Assembly: GCA_027019405.1 (NCBI GenBank)
Contig: JALUWO010000020.1
Location: 1 to 64,000 of the forward strand
DNA: 64,000 nt
Direction of reading: 5' to 3'
From: Candidatus Altimarinota bacterium
GTDB taxonomy: Bacteria > Patescibacteriota > Gracilibacteria > BD1-5 > UBA6164
Shown: piece after piece, positions 54,491-64,000 of the stretch
Layout of the letters: each line of letters starts with the position of its first letter
Position numbering within the stretch: the stretch's first letter is position 1
Made by a program: the position numbers and the translations under genes
Notes under the pieces: model-generated
The model's input: the letters and a program-made list of their open reading frames with translations, nothing else
What the model was told of the DNA's origin: nothing
The model's database searches: none

Positions 54491-55864
54491 GTGTTAGGAA
54501 AAGTTACAATTATAGGTAGACCAAATGTATGAAAATCAAGTTTTTTCAATATGTATACAGGGCATAAAATAGCAATTGTAGATGATACTGCTGGTACTAC
54601 AAGAGATATTTCAGAGTTTGAATATACTGATATAGATCATGATTTAACATATATTATGGCTGATTCAGGTTGACTTGATTTTGGTAGTAAAGAAGATAAA
54701 GTTGCTGAAGATATTATAAATAGAACTAAAAAAGCAATTCAAGAATCTGATTTAATTATTTGGCTTATTGAATATGATAGATTTACAGATCTTGATGAAA
54801 AAGTTTTAAAACTTTTAAAAAAAGAAAATCATAAAAATTATATAGTTTTAGCAAATAAAGCTGATAATGAAAATAAAGTAATGGAAGCTTGGAGTTTAGC
54901 TTGAAGATGAGAATTAGAATTTTTTCCAATATCAGTTTCACATAATAAATGAATTTCAGAAGTAAAAAAATATGTTGCTAAATTTTTAAAAGATAAATGA
55001 TTAAATTATAAAATAGAAGATTTAGATGATAGTTTTGTAAAACTTGCAATGATTGGTAGACCAAATGTTGGTAAAAGTTCTATGATAAATGCTATTGTTG
55101 GAAAAGATAGAGTTATGGTGAAAGATATGGCTTGAACAACAAGAGATTCTATTGATACAAAATTTAAATATGATTGAACTGATTTTGTTTTAATTGATAC
55201 AGCTTGAATAAGAAGATTATCAAAAGTTTGAACTAGAAATGTAGAAAATTGGTCAGTTATGAGATCTGAAAGAGCACTTAAAAGAGCTGATATTGTAGCA
55301 GTTATTGTAGATTGATTTGAAGGAATAGTACAACAAGATCTTTCTATTATAAATAAAGCATTAGAAGAAAAAAAATGACTTATAATTGTTATTAATAAAT
55401 GGGATCAAGTTTTGGCTAAACCATGAATTAATAAAGAAACTATGATGAATAGATATATTAATTATCTTCAAGAAAAAATAGAATTTATTCCTTGGGTTTC
55501 AGTTATTTTTACTTCTGCAATTGATAAAAAAAGGGTAAATGAAATTTTAGAGAGAGCAAGAGAAATAAAACAAGAAAGATTTAAAAGAGTTAAAACAGGT
55601 ATTTTTAATAATTTCTTGGAACAGGTTATTTATAAACATCCACCAACAGGTAATAAAAAATCACATTCTCCAAAGATTTATTTTTGAACTCAAGCAGATA
55701 CAAATCCTCCTAAATTTGTACTTTCAGTTAGTAATCCAGATCATTTTCATTTTTCATATAAAAGATATCTTGAAAATAGAATCAGAGACAATTTCTGATT
55801 TGAAGGTACTCCAATAATTATTGAGTATAAATGAAGAGGTAAAAATGCTGGAAAAGTAAAATAA
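54491..55864 (+). CDS. der: Der (EngA), double-GTPase ribosome assembly factor
   Basis: 457 aa from GTG 54491. Two G domains: [29 protein letters not shown] and NKAD, then [28 protein letters not shown] and NKWD. The KH-like C-terminal domain begins near [13 protein letters not shown] and contains [18 protein letters not shown]. Needed for 50S subunit maturation. The gene ends 3 nt before pbpC. Confidence 0.95.
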
Positions 55865-55867
55865 TAT

Positions 55868-57811
55868 ATGAATAAAAAAATAAAAATTATTTTAATATTT
55901 ATATTTTTAACTATAAGTTTTTTAGCTTATAGTTTTTTTCCTATTTTGACTTATAAGCAAACAGATAATAAACCTTGAAATATATATATACTAGATAGAT
56001 TTTGAAAAGTTATTACAGATAAACAAACTAAATGATGATATAAAAAAGCAGATTTGATTTTGATTGATTCTAAATTAGTAAAATCAATTATTCAAATTGA
56101 AGATAAAGATTTTTATAATCATTATTGAGTTAGTATAAAATCAAAACTTAGAGCTTTGTATCAAAATATAAAATATCAAAAAATAATTTCATGAGGCTCA
56201 ACTATTACTGAACAGTATATTAAAAATAAGTATTTTCCACTAGAAAAAAGAACTATTTTACAAAAATTAAGAGAAGCTTTAGTTGCATTTATTTATGATA
56301 TTTCTCATCCTAAAAAAGATATTTTATTGTGATATCTGCATAATGTTTATATGTGAAATAATCTTTATTGAATAGATACTGCTGCAAAAATATATTTTAA
56401 TAAAGATATAAATAATCTTTCAGATGAAGAGATTACAATTTTAGTTTCTCTTATACATAATCCTTGAATTAAAAGTTTGAAAGAAAAACATTTTCAAAAA
56501 TATTTTTCTTTAGTAAAAACTAGACTTTGATTTGATTTTAAAAGAAAAATTAAAAAATTAAATAAATTACAAAATATAGATAAACTACCTTTTGTAACAC
56601 AAAGAGTTATAGAAAATAATAGAGATTTAAATCAAATTCCTAAAACAAGTATAGATTTAGATTTTTCATTATTTGTAAAAGAACAATTAAACAAAGTTTT
56701 AAAAGATTTAAAGAAAAACAATGTAACTAATTGAGCTGTTTTAATAATAGATCCAAAAACTCAGGAGGTTTTAGTTTATCAAGGAAGTAAAGATTTTTAT
56801 GCTCAAGATATAGATTGACAAGTAGATGTTATAAAAGCAAAAAGGCAACCTTGAAGTACTTTAAAACCATTTTTGTATTTACTTGCTTTGAAATCTGGAG
56901 TTGATATAGATAAATTTATTTTAGATATAGAAAGTCAGTATAATAGTTTTAAAAAAAATAAGGTATATATTTCAGAAAATTATTCTTTAAAAGAATATGG
57001 TTTAGTTAGATTTAAAAAAGCTATTTGAAATAGCTTGAATAATGCATCAGTAAGATTAGCAAAAGAACTATGACTTAAAAAAGTTTGGGACTTTTTTAAA
57101 TTATATTGATTAAAACTTGATTATCCTCCAGAATATTATTGATATTCTATGGTCCTTTGAAATCCAGATATTAGTTTAGAAAATTTAGTTTTAAGTTATA
57201 TAAATTTATTGCCAGATTATACTGTACAAGCTAGAAAATTACAATTTTCTCATTGAAGTTTTGATTATAACAATCTTGTTTATAAAAGAAATAAATTAAA
57301 AGATGATAAAATAGATCCAGAAAAATTTTTACTTTATCAAATACTGAAAAATCCTGATAATAGAGATATAAGTTTTTGAGTAAATTCTATTTTAAATACT
57401 TCTATTTATCAAGCTGTAAAAACAGGTACTAGCTCTGATTTTAGAGATAACTGGATAGTTTCATATAATCCAGATTTAATAGTTTGAATTTGGATGTGAA
57501 ATAATGATAATAGCTCAATGAAATGAGTTACTTGAATAACAGGGGCTTGATATCTATGGCATCAAATTATAGAGTATGCAATAAATCATAATATTATTCA
57601 AGATAAGCAATACAAAATTCCAAATTGAATTGAAAAATTTTATTATTGTCTTGATGAAAACTGCAATCAAAAAGAATCTAGCTACAAGAAAAAACAAACA
57701 AAATATCACTCAGCTATAAAATCAGGAATTTTTAGTCAAAAAGATATTTATGAAAATTTGGATGATTATGAGAAAAGAAAACTAAAAAATTTATGATATA
57801 GAATAGAATAA
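55868..57811 (+). CDS. pbpC: penicillin-binding protein 1C-like bifunctional enzyme
   Basis: 647 aa. N-terminal TM (IILIFIFLTISFLAYSFF). Transglycosylase domain: IQIEDKDFYNHYGVS at ~77 (catalytic Glu), GGSTITEQYIKNKYF, KLREALVAF. Transpeptidase: RQPGSTLKPFLYLL with nucleophile Ser330 and Lys333, SLN in GNSLNNASVRLAK, KTGTS at 518. It lacks most of the C-terminal BiPBP_C domain. It polymerises and crosslinks peptidoglycan. pbpC usually neighbours an alpha-2-macroglobulin gene; here that gene lies 3.5 kb away, beyond two UGA-free genes. Confidence 0.9.
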
Positions 57812-57950
57812 ACAAAAATTTATTTTTATTGTTTTCATTTATTTTAAAGAATCTGTAAATTTAGTTTTTTGAGAAAATAAACTTGATAAATAAAACTAGG
57901 GGTGGTAAAATAGAAAAGTTGTGAAAAGGGGATTAACAACATAGGTTTAA

Positions 57951-57985
57951 AAATCCAAATCTCAAAATAGGATTTGGATTTTTAT
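57951..57985 (+). terminator. intrinsic terminator upstream of UGA-free gene pair
   Basis: 11-bp perfect stem AAATCCAAATC (57951-57961) with GATTTGGATTT (57971-57981) and T-run. The preceding 57812-57950 is non-coding, with a G-rich patch (57898-57932) that has no clear meaning. Confidence 0.8.
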
Positions 57986-57993
57986 AAAACAAA

Positions 57994-58039
57994 AATAAAC
58001 TAATTCTAGAAAAGTAGTTTATTATATTTCATAAAGGAG
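57994..58039 (+). promoter_or_regulatory. inverted repeat and Shine-Dalgarno before first UGA-free gene
   Basis: AATAAACTA (57994-58002) and TAGTTTATT (58015-58023) form a perfect 9-bp inverted repeat. AAGGAG at 58034-58039 lies 5 nt before ATG 58045. Confidence 0.6.
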
Positions 58040-58044
58040 AAACA

Positions 58045-58827
58045 ATGAAAGAAATGTTTAGAAATAAAAGTGTATGGTTAGTGATATTATCTTTACTAAT
58101 CTTGATTGTAGCTTTTAATACTTTTACAGAAAGTAAACTAAAAAAGCAAAGACAATTAAAACAAGAAAGATTAGAAAAAATAGTATTGGAACATAACTCT
58201 ACTGTATCTAAAAATAAATCTTTAAAAACTGAAAATCTTCAAAATACTGACTTAAAACAACAAGTAAAAAAAGAAGATTTTATTCACAATAAAGATTTTG
58301 GTAAATCAGAAGCAGAACTAGATGGAGATGTAAAAGCAGAACCATACACAGGACTACTTCCAGAAGCACCAGATATGGAAGAAAATGATGCAACACTTCT
58401 TGGTATAGACTCAAACAACAATGGAGTCAGAGATGATATAGAAATAGAAATAGTAGACAGATTTGGAGAAGACAAAAATCTAGTTGAAGCATTTTTTGCC
58501 AGCAACAGATCCTCACAATATGCCTACTCTCTAGCTGAAAATGACATGCTAACTGAAGAAAATATCCAGAGAATTATGGATAATGTTAATTATGATGTAG
58601 GTTGTAGTGCTTTATATTTTAGAAAATCTAAATATGGAAGTAATCATGAAGATTATTACACTGTATCTAAAAATATAGAATATGAAGAAATAAATACAAA
58701 TAAGAGAAAAGAGATAGAAAAAAGAATAGCACATTCTTTTTCAGGAGGTGGAGGAGACACTAATATTAGTGAAAAGTCTTGTCAAAAATATTTTGAAAAG
58801 ACAAGAGGTTTTGAAATAATAAGATAA
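58045..58827 (+). CDS. membrane-anchored/secreted protein with EF-hand-like DxNxNGxRDD motif, UGA-free
   Basis: 260 aa. N-terminal TM at ~10-26 followed by a charged coiled stretch. The sequence LGIDSNNNGVRDDIEIEI at ~119 resembles a calcium-binding dockerin/EF-hand-like loop. A C-terminal helical part has two Cys (DVGCSALYF and KSCQKYF). Proteins with lGiDsNnNGvRDDiE are common in proteobacteria, including Campylobacterota. All glycines are GGN and no UGA occurs. Strong Shine-Dalgarno. Same-strand partner 118 nt downstream. Function unknown; foreign origin inferred. Confidence 0.65.
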   Translation: MKEMFRNKSVWLVILSLLILIVAFNTFTESKLKKQRQLKQERLEKIVLEHNSTVSKNKSLKTENLQNTDLKQQVKKEDFIHNKDFGKSEAELDGDVKAEPYTGLLPEAPDMEENDATLLGIDSNNNGVRDDIEIEIVDRFGEDKNLVEAFFASNRSSQYAYSLAENDMLTEENIQRIMDNVNYDVGCSALYFRKSKYGSNHEDYYTVSKNIEYEEINTNKRKEIEKRIAHSFSGGGGDTNISEKSCQKYFEKTRGFEIIR

Positions 58828-58839
58828 AAAAATCTAAAT

Positions 58840-58857
58840 AGGAGGTGTGAAATGTAA
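58840..58857 (+). other. Shine-Dalgarno followed by ATG-TAA (minimal or decayed ORF)
   Basis: AGGAGGTG (58840-58847) is ideally spaced from ATG 58852, which is followed at once by TAA and TAG. The string ataggaggtgt is the same as before the Clp-like gene at 42479. It may be the stump of a lost gene, or a start-stop element acting on the downstream gene. 58858-58932 codes for nothing else. Confidence 0.5.
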
Positions 58858-58945
58858 TAGATAATTTTCTAGAAAACAAATACAAAAACAAATGGTGCTT
58901 ATGTAAATAAGCTAAAAAACTTTCAAAAAACTAGAAGGATTTGAA

Positions 58946-61216
58946 ATGAAAACAAAAACAAACTTAGTGATTATTATATCACTGGTTATAGGAATGCTGT
59001 CTTTTGCAAATGCAGAAGTAAAAAATTATTATGTTAATGGTATTGATAATACACTAAAAGAAGCAAGAAAATCTTCAGAAAAAATAGAAACTATTACTGG
59101 ATTAAAAATGCAAAAACCTTTGTATAACACAACACAAGGTGTTGCTAGAGATTTAGGTGAGTCTATTAGAATGGTTACAAATTTTGATAATTTATATAAA
59201 CTTTTAGTTCCAATTATGAATACTGCTCAGCTATCTACTGATACTTTAAAATCATATGCTGAAAAGTATAAAGATGAAACTTTTCAAGAAATAGCTTTGA
59301 AACTTGCAAAAATACAAGCTCTTGAAAAATTACAAAGTAATAAAGAGTATATCAGAGATTTGTATTCTCAAACACAAGTTTGTACAGGTCCTGGAACATA
59401 CTTAGGTCCAGATGGAGAAGTGGTATGTACTATAAATAATAGTTTGATGCCAAAATTTGAAGATTTGGGTATTAGTAAAATTGAAGTTGAAACATTGTTT
59501 GTAAAAGCTGGAGCATATCAACTTGTTGAAGATATCTCATCATTGTATTCAGATGTCTATAGGTATTTGAATTATGAAAATAGTTATGAAAATACAGACT
59601 TAATAAAAGCAAGTAATATTGTTCAATCTGAAATAGATAAAGGTAATAAAATAAATATTGTAGCTCATTCTCAAGGTAATTTGATGGCAAATGAAATGTT
59701 TGACAATTATATAAATGTTACTAGAAAAGATGCTAGAATGTATTCAGTAGCTACACCAGCTAATAAAGTATTTGGTGAAAGTTATGGAAATGGTTATATA
59801 ACATTGCATGAAGATATTGTTGCATTAGGATTTGTTGGTTCATTACCTAGTAATTATACAAATCATACTAGTTCAACTCTTAATCAATGCTCTGGACCAG
59901 GAACATATTTAAATTCAGATGGAACCCCTGTTTGTACAGATTATACAGCTTACAATATAGTAAAATATGATGATCCAAGGGGACATAATTTAGTAAATGT
60001 GTATTTAAAAGAAGGTACTGGTTCTAGACAAATCATTAAAGATGCATTTATTGCAAATTATAATGAGCTAAAGGCTTTGGATACTTCTAAAGTAGATTAT
60101 AATATTACATTAGGAGAAACAAGAAATTCTAGTTGGGATCTTAGTCAATTAGATCATTCACAAAATGAAATATACAATCTTTATGTTCCTTCATGTAGAA
60201 AGGTTAGAATTGATTTAAAATCATCTCAAGTAGATACATTTTTAGAATTAGTTAGAGATGATGTTTTAATTGCTTATGATAATGATTCTGGTTATGGAAA
60301 TAGAGCAAGAATAATTACAGATTTAGCAGAAGGTTATTATGAGATTTACCCTACAATTTATCAAGATAGAGATAATAATGTTCCTAGTCCATTGATTAGA
60401 GCAGATTATGAACTTGTTACTCAAGATTTGGGTGAAGGAAATTGTACAGTAAGAAAATCTGATTTTTATGTTACTGATGCTAAAATGGTAAATAAAAATG
60501 CAATTGCTCCAGGAGCTAATCTAACTGTTAGTTCTTATCAAAGATATAAAGGAAATGTAGAATCTAAAAATTTACCACATTATCCTAAATTGGCATATTT
60601 TTTATCAAAAGATCAAAATCTTGATCCTGATGATATACTTTTAAGTACAGATGTGTCATCTATTGGATCAGATGATTTATATGATAATGAAAAAGAAGTA
60701 CTTACTATTCCTACAGATACTAAATCAGGTAAATATTATATTTTATTTGTTGCAAATTTTTATCCTGTAATATTAGAAACAGATTTTAGTAACAATATTA
60801 TGGCTGTGAAAATTGATGTAGGAGAACCAATTAGTGATATTTATATTGCTAATGCAAAAGTTAATACTGATGTATTAGATGTTGGAGATAGATTAAAAAT
60901 ATATTCTGATATAAGTTATACTGGAAATCAAACCAAAAAATTTGTAGGTCCTGTTTATACATCTTATTATTTTGTTGATTCAAATAATACAAAAACTTTG
61001 ATAGGATATGATTATTCTACAATAGGTTCTGATGATTTATTTGATGATGAATATATAAGTTTTAAAATACCAGAAAATACAGCAAAAGGTAAAGGTTATA
61101 TACTTATTCTTACTGATTATAAAGATGAGAAAAAGTATATAAATGAAATCAATGAAGATAATAATTTAAAAAAGATTGATATCTGGATAGGTGAAATTGA
61201 ACCTATACCTATGTAA
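58946..61216 (+). CDS. secreted lipase-like protein with two CARDB-type domains, UGA-free
   Basis: 756 aa. Signal peptide (MKTKTNLVIIISLVIGMLSFANA split at the Ala-x-Ala). Residues ~25-350 form an alpha/beta hydrolase-like region: YYVNGI near the start and NIVAHSQGN with GxSxG-type Ser242. The insert motif C-T/S-GPGTYL-x3-DG-x2-VCT occurs twice (~147 and ~314). A beta domain follows at ~390-490, then two CARDB-like adhesion domains starting near 507 (FYVTDAKMV) and 633 (IYIANAKVN). No UGA, all GGN glycines, and Shine-Dalgarno AGAAGG. Possibly a secreted esterase/adhesin from a Campylobacterota-like donor; the donor is inferred. Confidence 0.7.
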   Translation: MKTKTNLVIIISLVIGMLSFANAEVKNYYVNGIDNTLKEARKSSEKIETITGLKMQKPLYNTTQGVARDLGESIRMVTNFDNLYKLLVPIMNTAQLSTDTLKSYAEKYKDETFQEIALKLAKIQALEKLQSNKEYIRDLYSQTQVCTGPGTYLGPDGEVVCTINNSLMPKFEDLGISKIEVETLFVKAGAYQLVEDISSLYSDVYRYLNYENSYENTDLIKASNIVQSEIDKGNKINIVAHSQGNLMANEMFDNYINVTRKDARMYSVATPANKVFGESYGNGYITLHEDIVALGFVGSLPSNYTNHTSSTLNQCSGPGTYLNSDGTPVCTDYTAYNIVKYDDPRGHNLVNVYLKEGTGSRQIIKDAFIANYNELKALDTSKVDYNITLGETRNSSWDLSQLDHSQNEIYNLYVPSCRKVRIDLKSSQVDTFLELVRDDVLIAYDNDSGYGNRARIITDLAEGYYEIYPTIYQDRDNNVPSPLIRADYELVTQDLGEGNCTVRKSDFYVTDAKMVNKNAIAPGANLTVSSYQRYKGNVESKNLPHYPKLAYFLSKDQNLDPDDILLSTDVSSIGSDDLYDNEKEVLTIPTDTKSGKYYILFVANFYPVILETDFSNNIMAVKIDVGEPISDIYIANAKVNTDVLDVGDRLKIYSDISYTGNQTKKFVGPVYTSYYFVDSNNTKTLIGYDYSTIGSDDLFDDEYISFKIPENTAKGKGYILILTDYKDEKKYINEINEDNNLKKIDIWIGEIEPIPM

Positions 61217-61222
61217 AATATA

Positions 61223-61256
61223 GGTCTTGAACTTTTATGTTCAAGACCATTTTTGT
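61223..61256 (+). terminator. intrinsic terminator after UGA-free gene pair
   Basis: GGTCTTGAAC and GTTCAAGACC arms with 6-nt loop and T-run. With 57951-57985 it brackets the inserted pair. Confidence 0.9.
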
Positions 61257-61336
61257 TATATATAAAAATATAATTATTTTTTTGCTTTCAATTTCAAAAA
61301 TACTATAATAAATTCATTAAAATTTAATATTTTTTT

Positions 61337-64000
61337 ATGCCAAATTTATCAGAAATAAAAATAGACACAAAAAAAATTATAGCTATTTTTTTAGTTATAA
61401 TTTTTTTAGTATTATGAGTTTTTGGAATATATAAATATATTAACACAAAAACTTTAGAAGAAGTTAATAAAACATTATCTTTAATAGATTCTTGAGTAAA
61501 TTTTAAAAGTTGTGAAAATATTTTAGAAAATTATCATAAAATATCTTCAAATAAGTATATTTTGAATAATAAAGCAATTTCTTTAAAAAATTATAAAGAA
61601 TCTTGTTTAAATAGATTTTCTTTAAATAGACAAGAAATTAATGAGGATTTTTGTGAACATATATTAAAAATCAATGATAAAAATGATTTAAAAGAATATA
61701 TTGATACTAATTGATTTGAAGATATACAAAAAAAATGTGCTAATAATTATTTAACTTTAAAATTTTCAACAGGAAGTTTTTTTGATATAGATAATGATTT
61801 TAAATCAACTTTAAAAATAGATTTAAATCATATATTGTTTTATAATTCTTGAGAAAAAACTGATAAACAAAGATTAGAAGATAGAACAAAAGCAAAACAA
61901 AGATTATTATCATATTTTACTATAAATCCAAAAGTTGACTTGACTGCAGATGATGTTGTTTTTTATGATAATTATGCACTTTTATCTGTAAAACTTTTGC
62001 CAGAAACAAAATATACTATAAAAAGTTTATTAAAAATTGAACAAAAAGATATTGATAAATGATTAGAAAGAATAAAAAAAACTAAAAATTCTCAAGTAAA
62101 ACAAAATATTTTTGAGTTTACTACTCCTAAAAATAAGTATTTATGAATTAGGCTTAAAAATCCTGTTTCTTTGTATTTAGATAAACTTCCTCCAAGTTTT
62201 AAAATACTTGATTATGATTCAGAAAAAAAAGATGTTTTAGTAAAAATATGTAGAGTAGATAATGAAACTTTTGCAAAATTGGATATTTTAAGATGAAGAA
62301 AAGTTTTACAAAAAGAAGATAAACAATTACTTACTAAAGGTATAGATAAACTAAAAACATTGGAATGTCATACAAAAAAAGTAGATTTAAGATGAGAAAA
62401 AGACAAAGAAATTTTTGTTAAAAAAGAATTTAATTTTGATAGTGAGATTTGAAATCCAGCAAGAAGTGGGCTTTATTTTGTTACTTTTGCTGACTCTAGT
62501 GATAGAAATTTTAATAATAGACTTCAAAAACCAATACTTTTTTGAATAGTAGATGCTCATATTACTATGAAACTTTCAAGAAATTGAGAAGTATATTTCT
62601 TTGTAAATGATTTTTCTTGAAAACCTTTAGCAAATCAAAATATTAGATTATACATAAACAATTTTAAAACAAAAAATAGAAAATGGGATAGTGTTAATGA
62701 TAAATATGTAGTTACATATAATTCTGTTTTAAAAAATAATGTTTTAAGTAAGCCAATTATTTTATGAAAAACAGATAAAAATTGAATTTTAAAAACTAAT
62801 TTAAAATGAAAAGTAGAATCATATTTTCAAAAGACATTTGAAAATAAATATAACTATAAATGGTCTTGAATAGATAATTCATTTTTTATAACTTCAGCTT
62901 CAAATACAAATCTAAGTTATTTAAAATCAACTTGGAATGCTTGAATAGCTCCAGAAAATTTTTGATATAAAGTTGCTAAAACTTATTGGGATGAAAATGA
63001 TAAATGAGATATTCCAAAATTAAAAATGTGGGATGAAATAAAACCAGAGTTTTATAGTTATACAAATACTGATAGAAAATTATATTTACCTTGAGAAGAA
63101 GTATATTTTAAGACAATTTTAAGATATAGTAACTGATTAAAAATTCCAGCAAATCAAAAATTTAATGTAATTATAAAAGACTCTAAAAATAAAGAGATTT
63201 ATAATAAAAATTTAATATCAAATCAATATGGTTCTATTTTTGATAAAATAAAACTAAATAAATCTTATCCATTATGATATTATAAAATCTTTATATCAAA
63301 GTGAGATAAAAGAGTTGATTATTATACTTTTGCTGTTGAAGTATTTAAAAATCCAAAATTTAAAACAGATATTTTACTTGAAACTAGCTGACTTGAAAAT
63401 TGATATGCCAAAATAACAGAAACTAAAGAAAAAAATTATGGATATTGGGTAGATAAAATTTATAAATGAAAGTTTAATATAAAAGCTAGATTTTCTTCAA
63501 AATATTATAACTGAGCAAATTTAGCTAATGCTGATTTTACTTATAAGGTTTATAAACAAGAATATTATGAAAATGCTTGGTGGGATGATTGTTATTATTG
63601 ATGTTATTGGGAACCAGAAAAAGAGTTTTATACTTCTTGAAACTGAAAATTAAATTCTGCTTGAGAAGCTGTTGTTGATATTCCAGTAGATTTTGAGTCT
63701 AGTTATTGAGATTATAAATATATTGTAGAAGTAACTGTTAAGGATAATATTTGAGATGAAATATCTTCATCAAATTCTATAATAGTAAAACTACCAGATG
63801 AATATAAAAAATATAATCCAAATTTTGCTTTAAAACTAGAATCAGATAAGAAATTTTACAAAACAGGAGAACAAATAAATATTACTTGAAAATTAAATTG
63901 ATGAAAATGGAATAAATATTTTGATGGTAAGTATTTACTTTTAGTAAAACAAAAAACTTATGAAAACAAGCAAGTAGAAGATGTAAGGTGATATAAAAGA
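61337..64000 (+). CDS. alpha-2-macroglobulin-like protein, 5' part (runs off window)
   Basis: 888 codons visible, no stop. N-terminal TM anchor (IIAIFLVIIFLVLGVFGIY), a linker with Cys pairs, then macroglobulin-type beta domains. FYSYTNTDRKLYLPGEEVYFKTILR (about 570-595) is the MG2-like motif, and KLESDKKFYKTGEQINITG repeats it near 860. The bait region and thioester would lie beyond the window. These bacterial proteins trap proteases in the periplasm or at the surface and pair with PBP1C. Rich in UGA glycine, unlike the genes just before it. The usual partner, pbpC, is at 55868-57811. Confidence 0.75.

Noticed and set aside
1-64000. CRISPR array or Cas genes
   Set aside because: The only repeats are the three dispersed ~82-nt elements, one 3-unit 23-nt tandem and one coding repeat; none has repeat-spacer periodicity, and no Cas protein motifs were seen.
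96-64000. In-frame UGA read as stop (many broken genes) or as selenocysteine/tryptophan
   Set aside because: UGA falls at conserved glycines in many unrelated families and far too often for selenocysteine; TGG is used normally for tryptophan.

Overview
The window reads coherently only if UGA is translated as glycine (NCBI code 25). With the standard code nearly every gene breaks into short pieces. With UGA=Gly, intact LexA, AspS, Der, MutS, CorA, MscS, RecF, TsaE, PbpC and DEAD-box proteins appear, with UGA at invariant glycines such as P-loops and the CorA GMN motif. Together with the extreme A+T content, near-exclusive AGA for arginine and few Shine-Dalgarno sites, this points to Gracilibacteria or Absconditabacteria (BD1-5/SR1, Patescibacteria). 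I cannot decide between the two.

Layout. 1-10.7 kb is an accessory defence region. It holds a MazF-like protein, then a tight operon of two DNA methyltransferases, a KAP-family P-loop NTPase, a McrB-like NTPase and a McrC/DUF2357-like nuclease (LlaJI/McrBC-like), then a DUF3800 gene. Copies of one ~82-nt repeat, each followed by its own intrinsic terminator, bound these units. The NTPase and McrB share an N-terminal domain, and McrB carries a frameshift. 10.7-40 kb is mostly chromosomal: aminotransferases, PHP and CYTH enzymes, a DEAD-box helicase with an RGG tail, an AAA+ gene with an unknown partner, a short MutS, GNAT, glycosyltransferase, STAS, TsaE, membrane proteins, YmdB-type phosphoesterase, a secreted M23 hydrolase, MscS, an AbiEi-like protein, RecF, GatC and a pseudouridine synthase. 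40-57.8 kb holds a GH114-GH18 fusion, a Clp-like AAA+ gene, LD-carboxypeptidase, tRNA-Cys with an aspartyl/asparaginyl-tRNA synthetase fragment, LexA, PPK2, an HExxH metallopeptidase, AspS, CorA, Der and PbpC. The window ends inside an alpha-2-macroglobulin-like gene.

A second theme is foreign DNA. The Clp-like gene (42.5-44.8 kb) and two secreted-protein genes (58.0-61.2 kb) contain no UGA codon, use GGN for every glycine and have strong Shine-Dalgarno sequences, unlike their neighbours. The latter pair sits between pbpC and the macroglobulin gene, which are usually adjacent. The synthetase fragment also lacks UGA and uses CGN arginine codons. These look like arrivals from standard-code bacteria that have not been recoded.

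The cell-wall genes (PbpC, LD-carboxypeptidase, M23, GH114-GH18, macroglobulin-like protein) suit a small cell with a peptidoglycan wall living on or near other bacteria. That lifestyle is inferred from the lineage and is not shown by the sequence.
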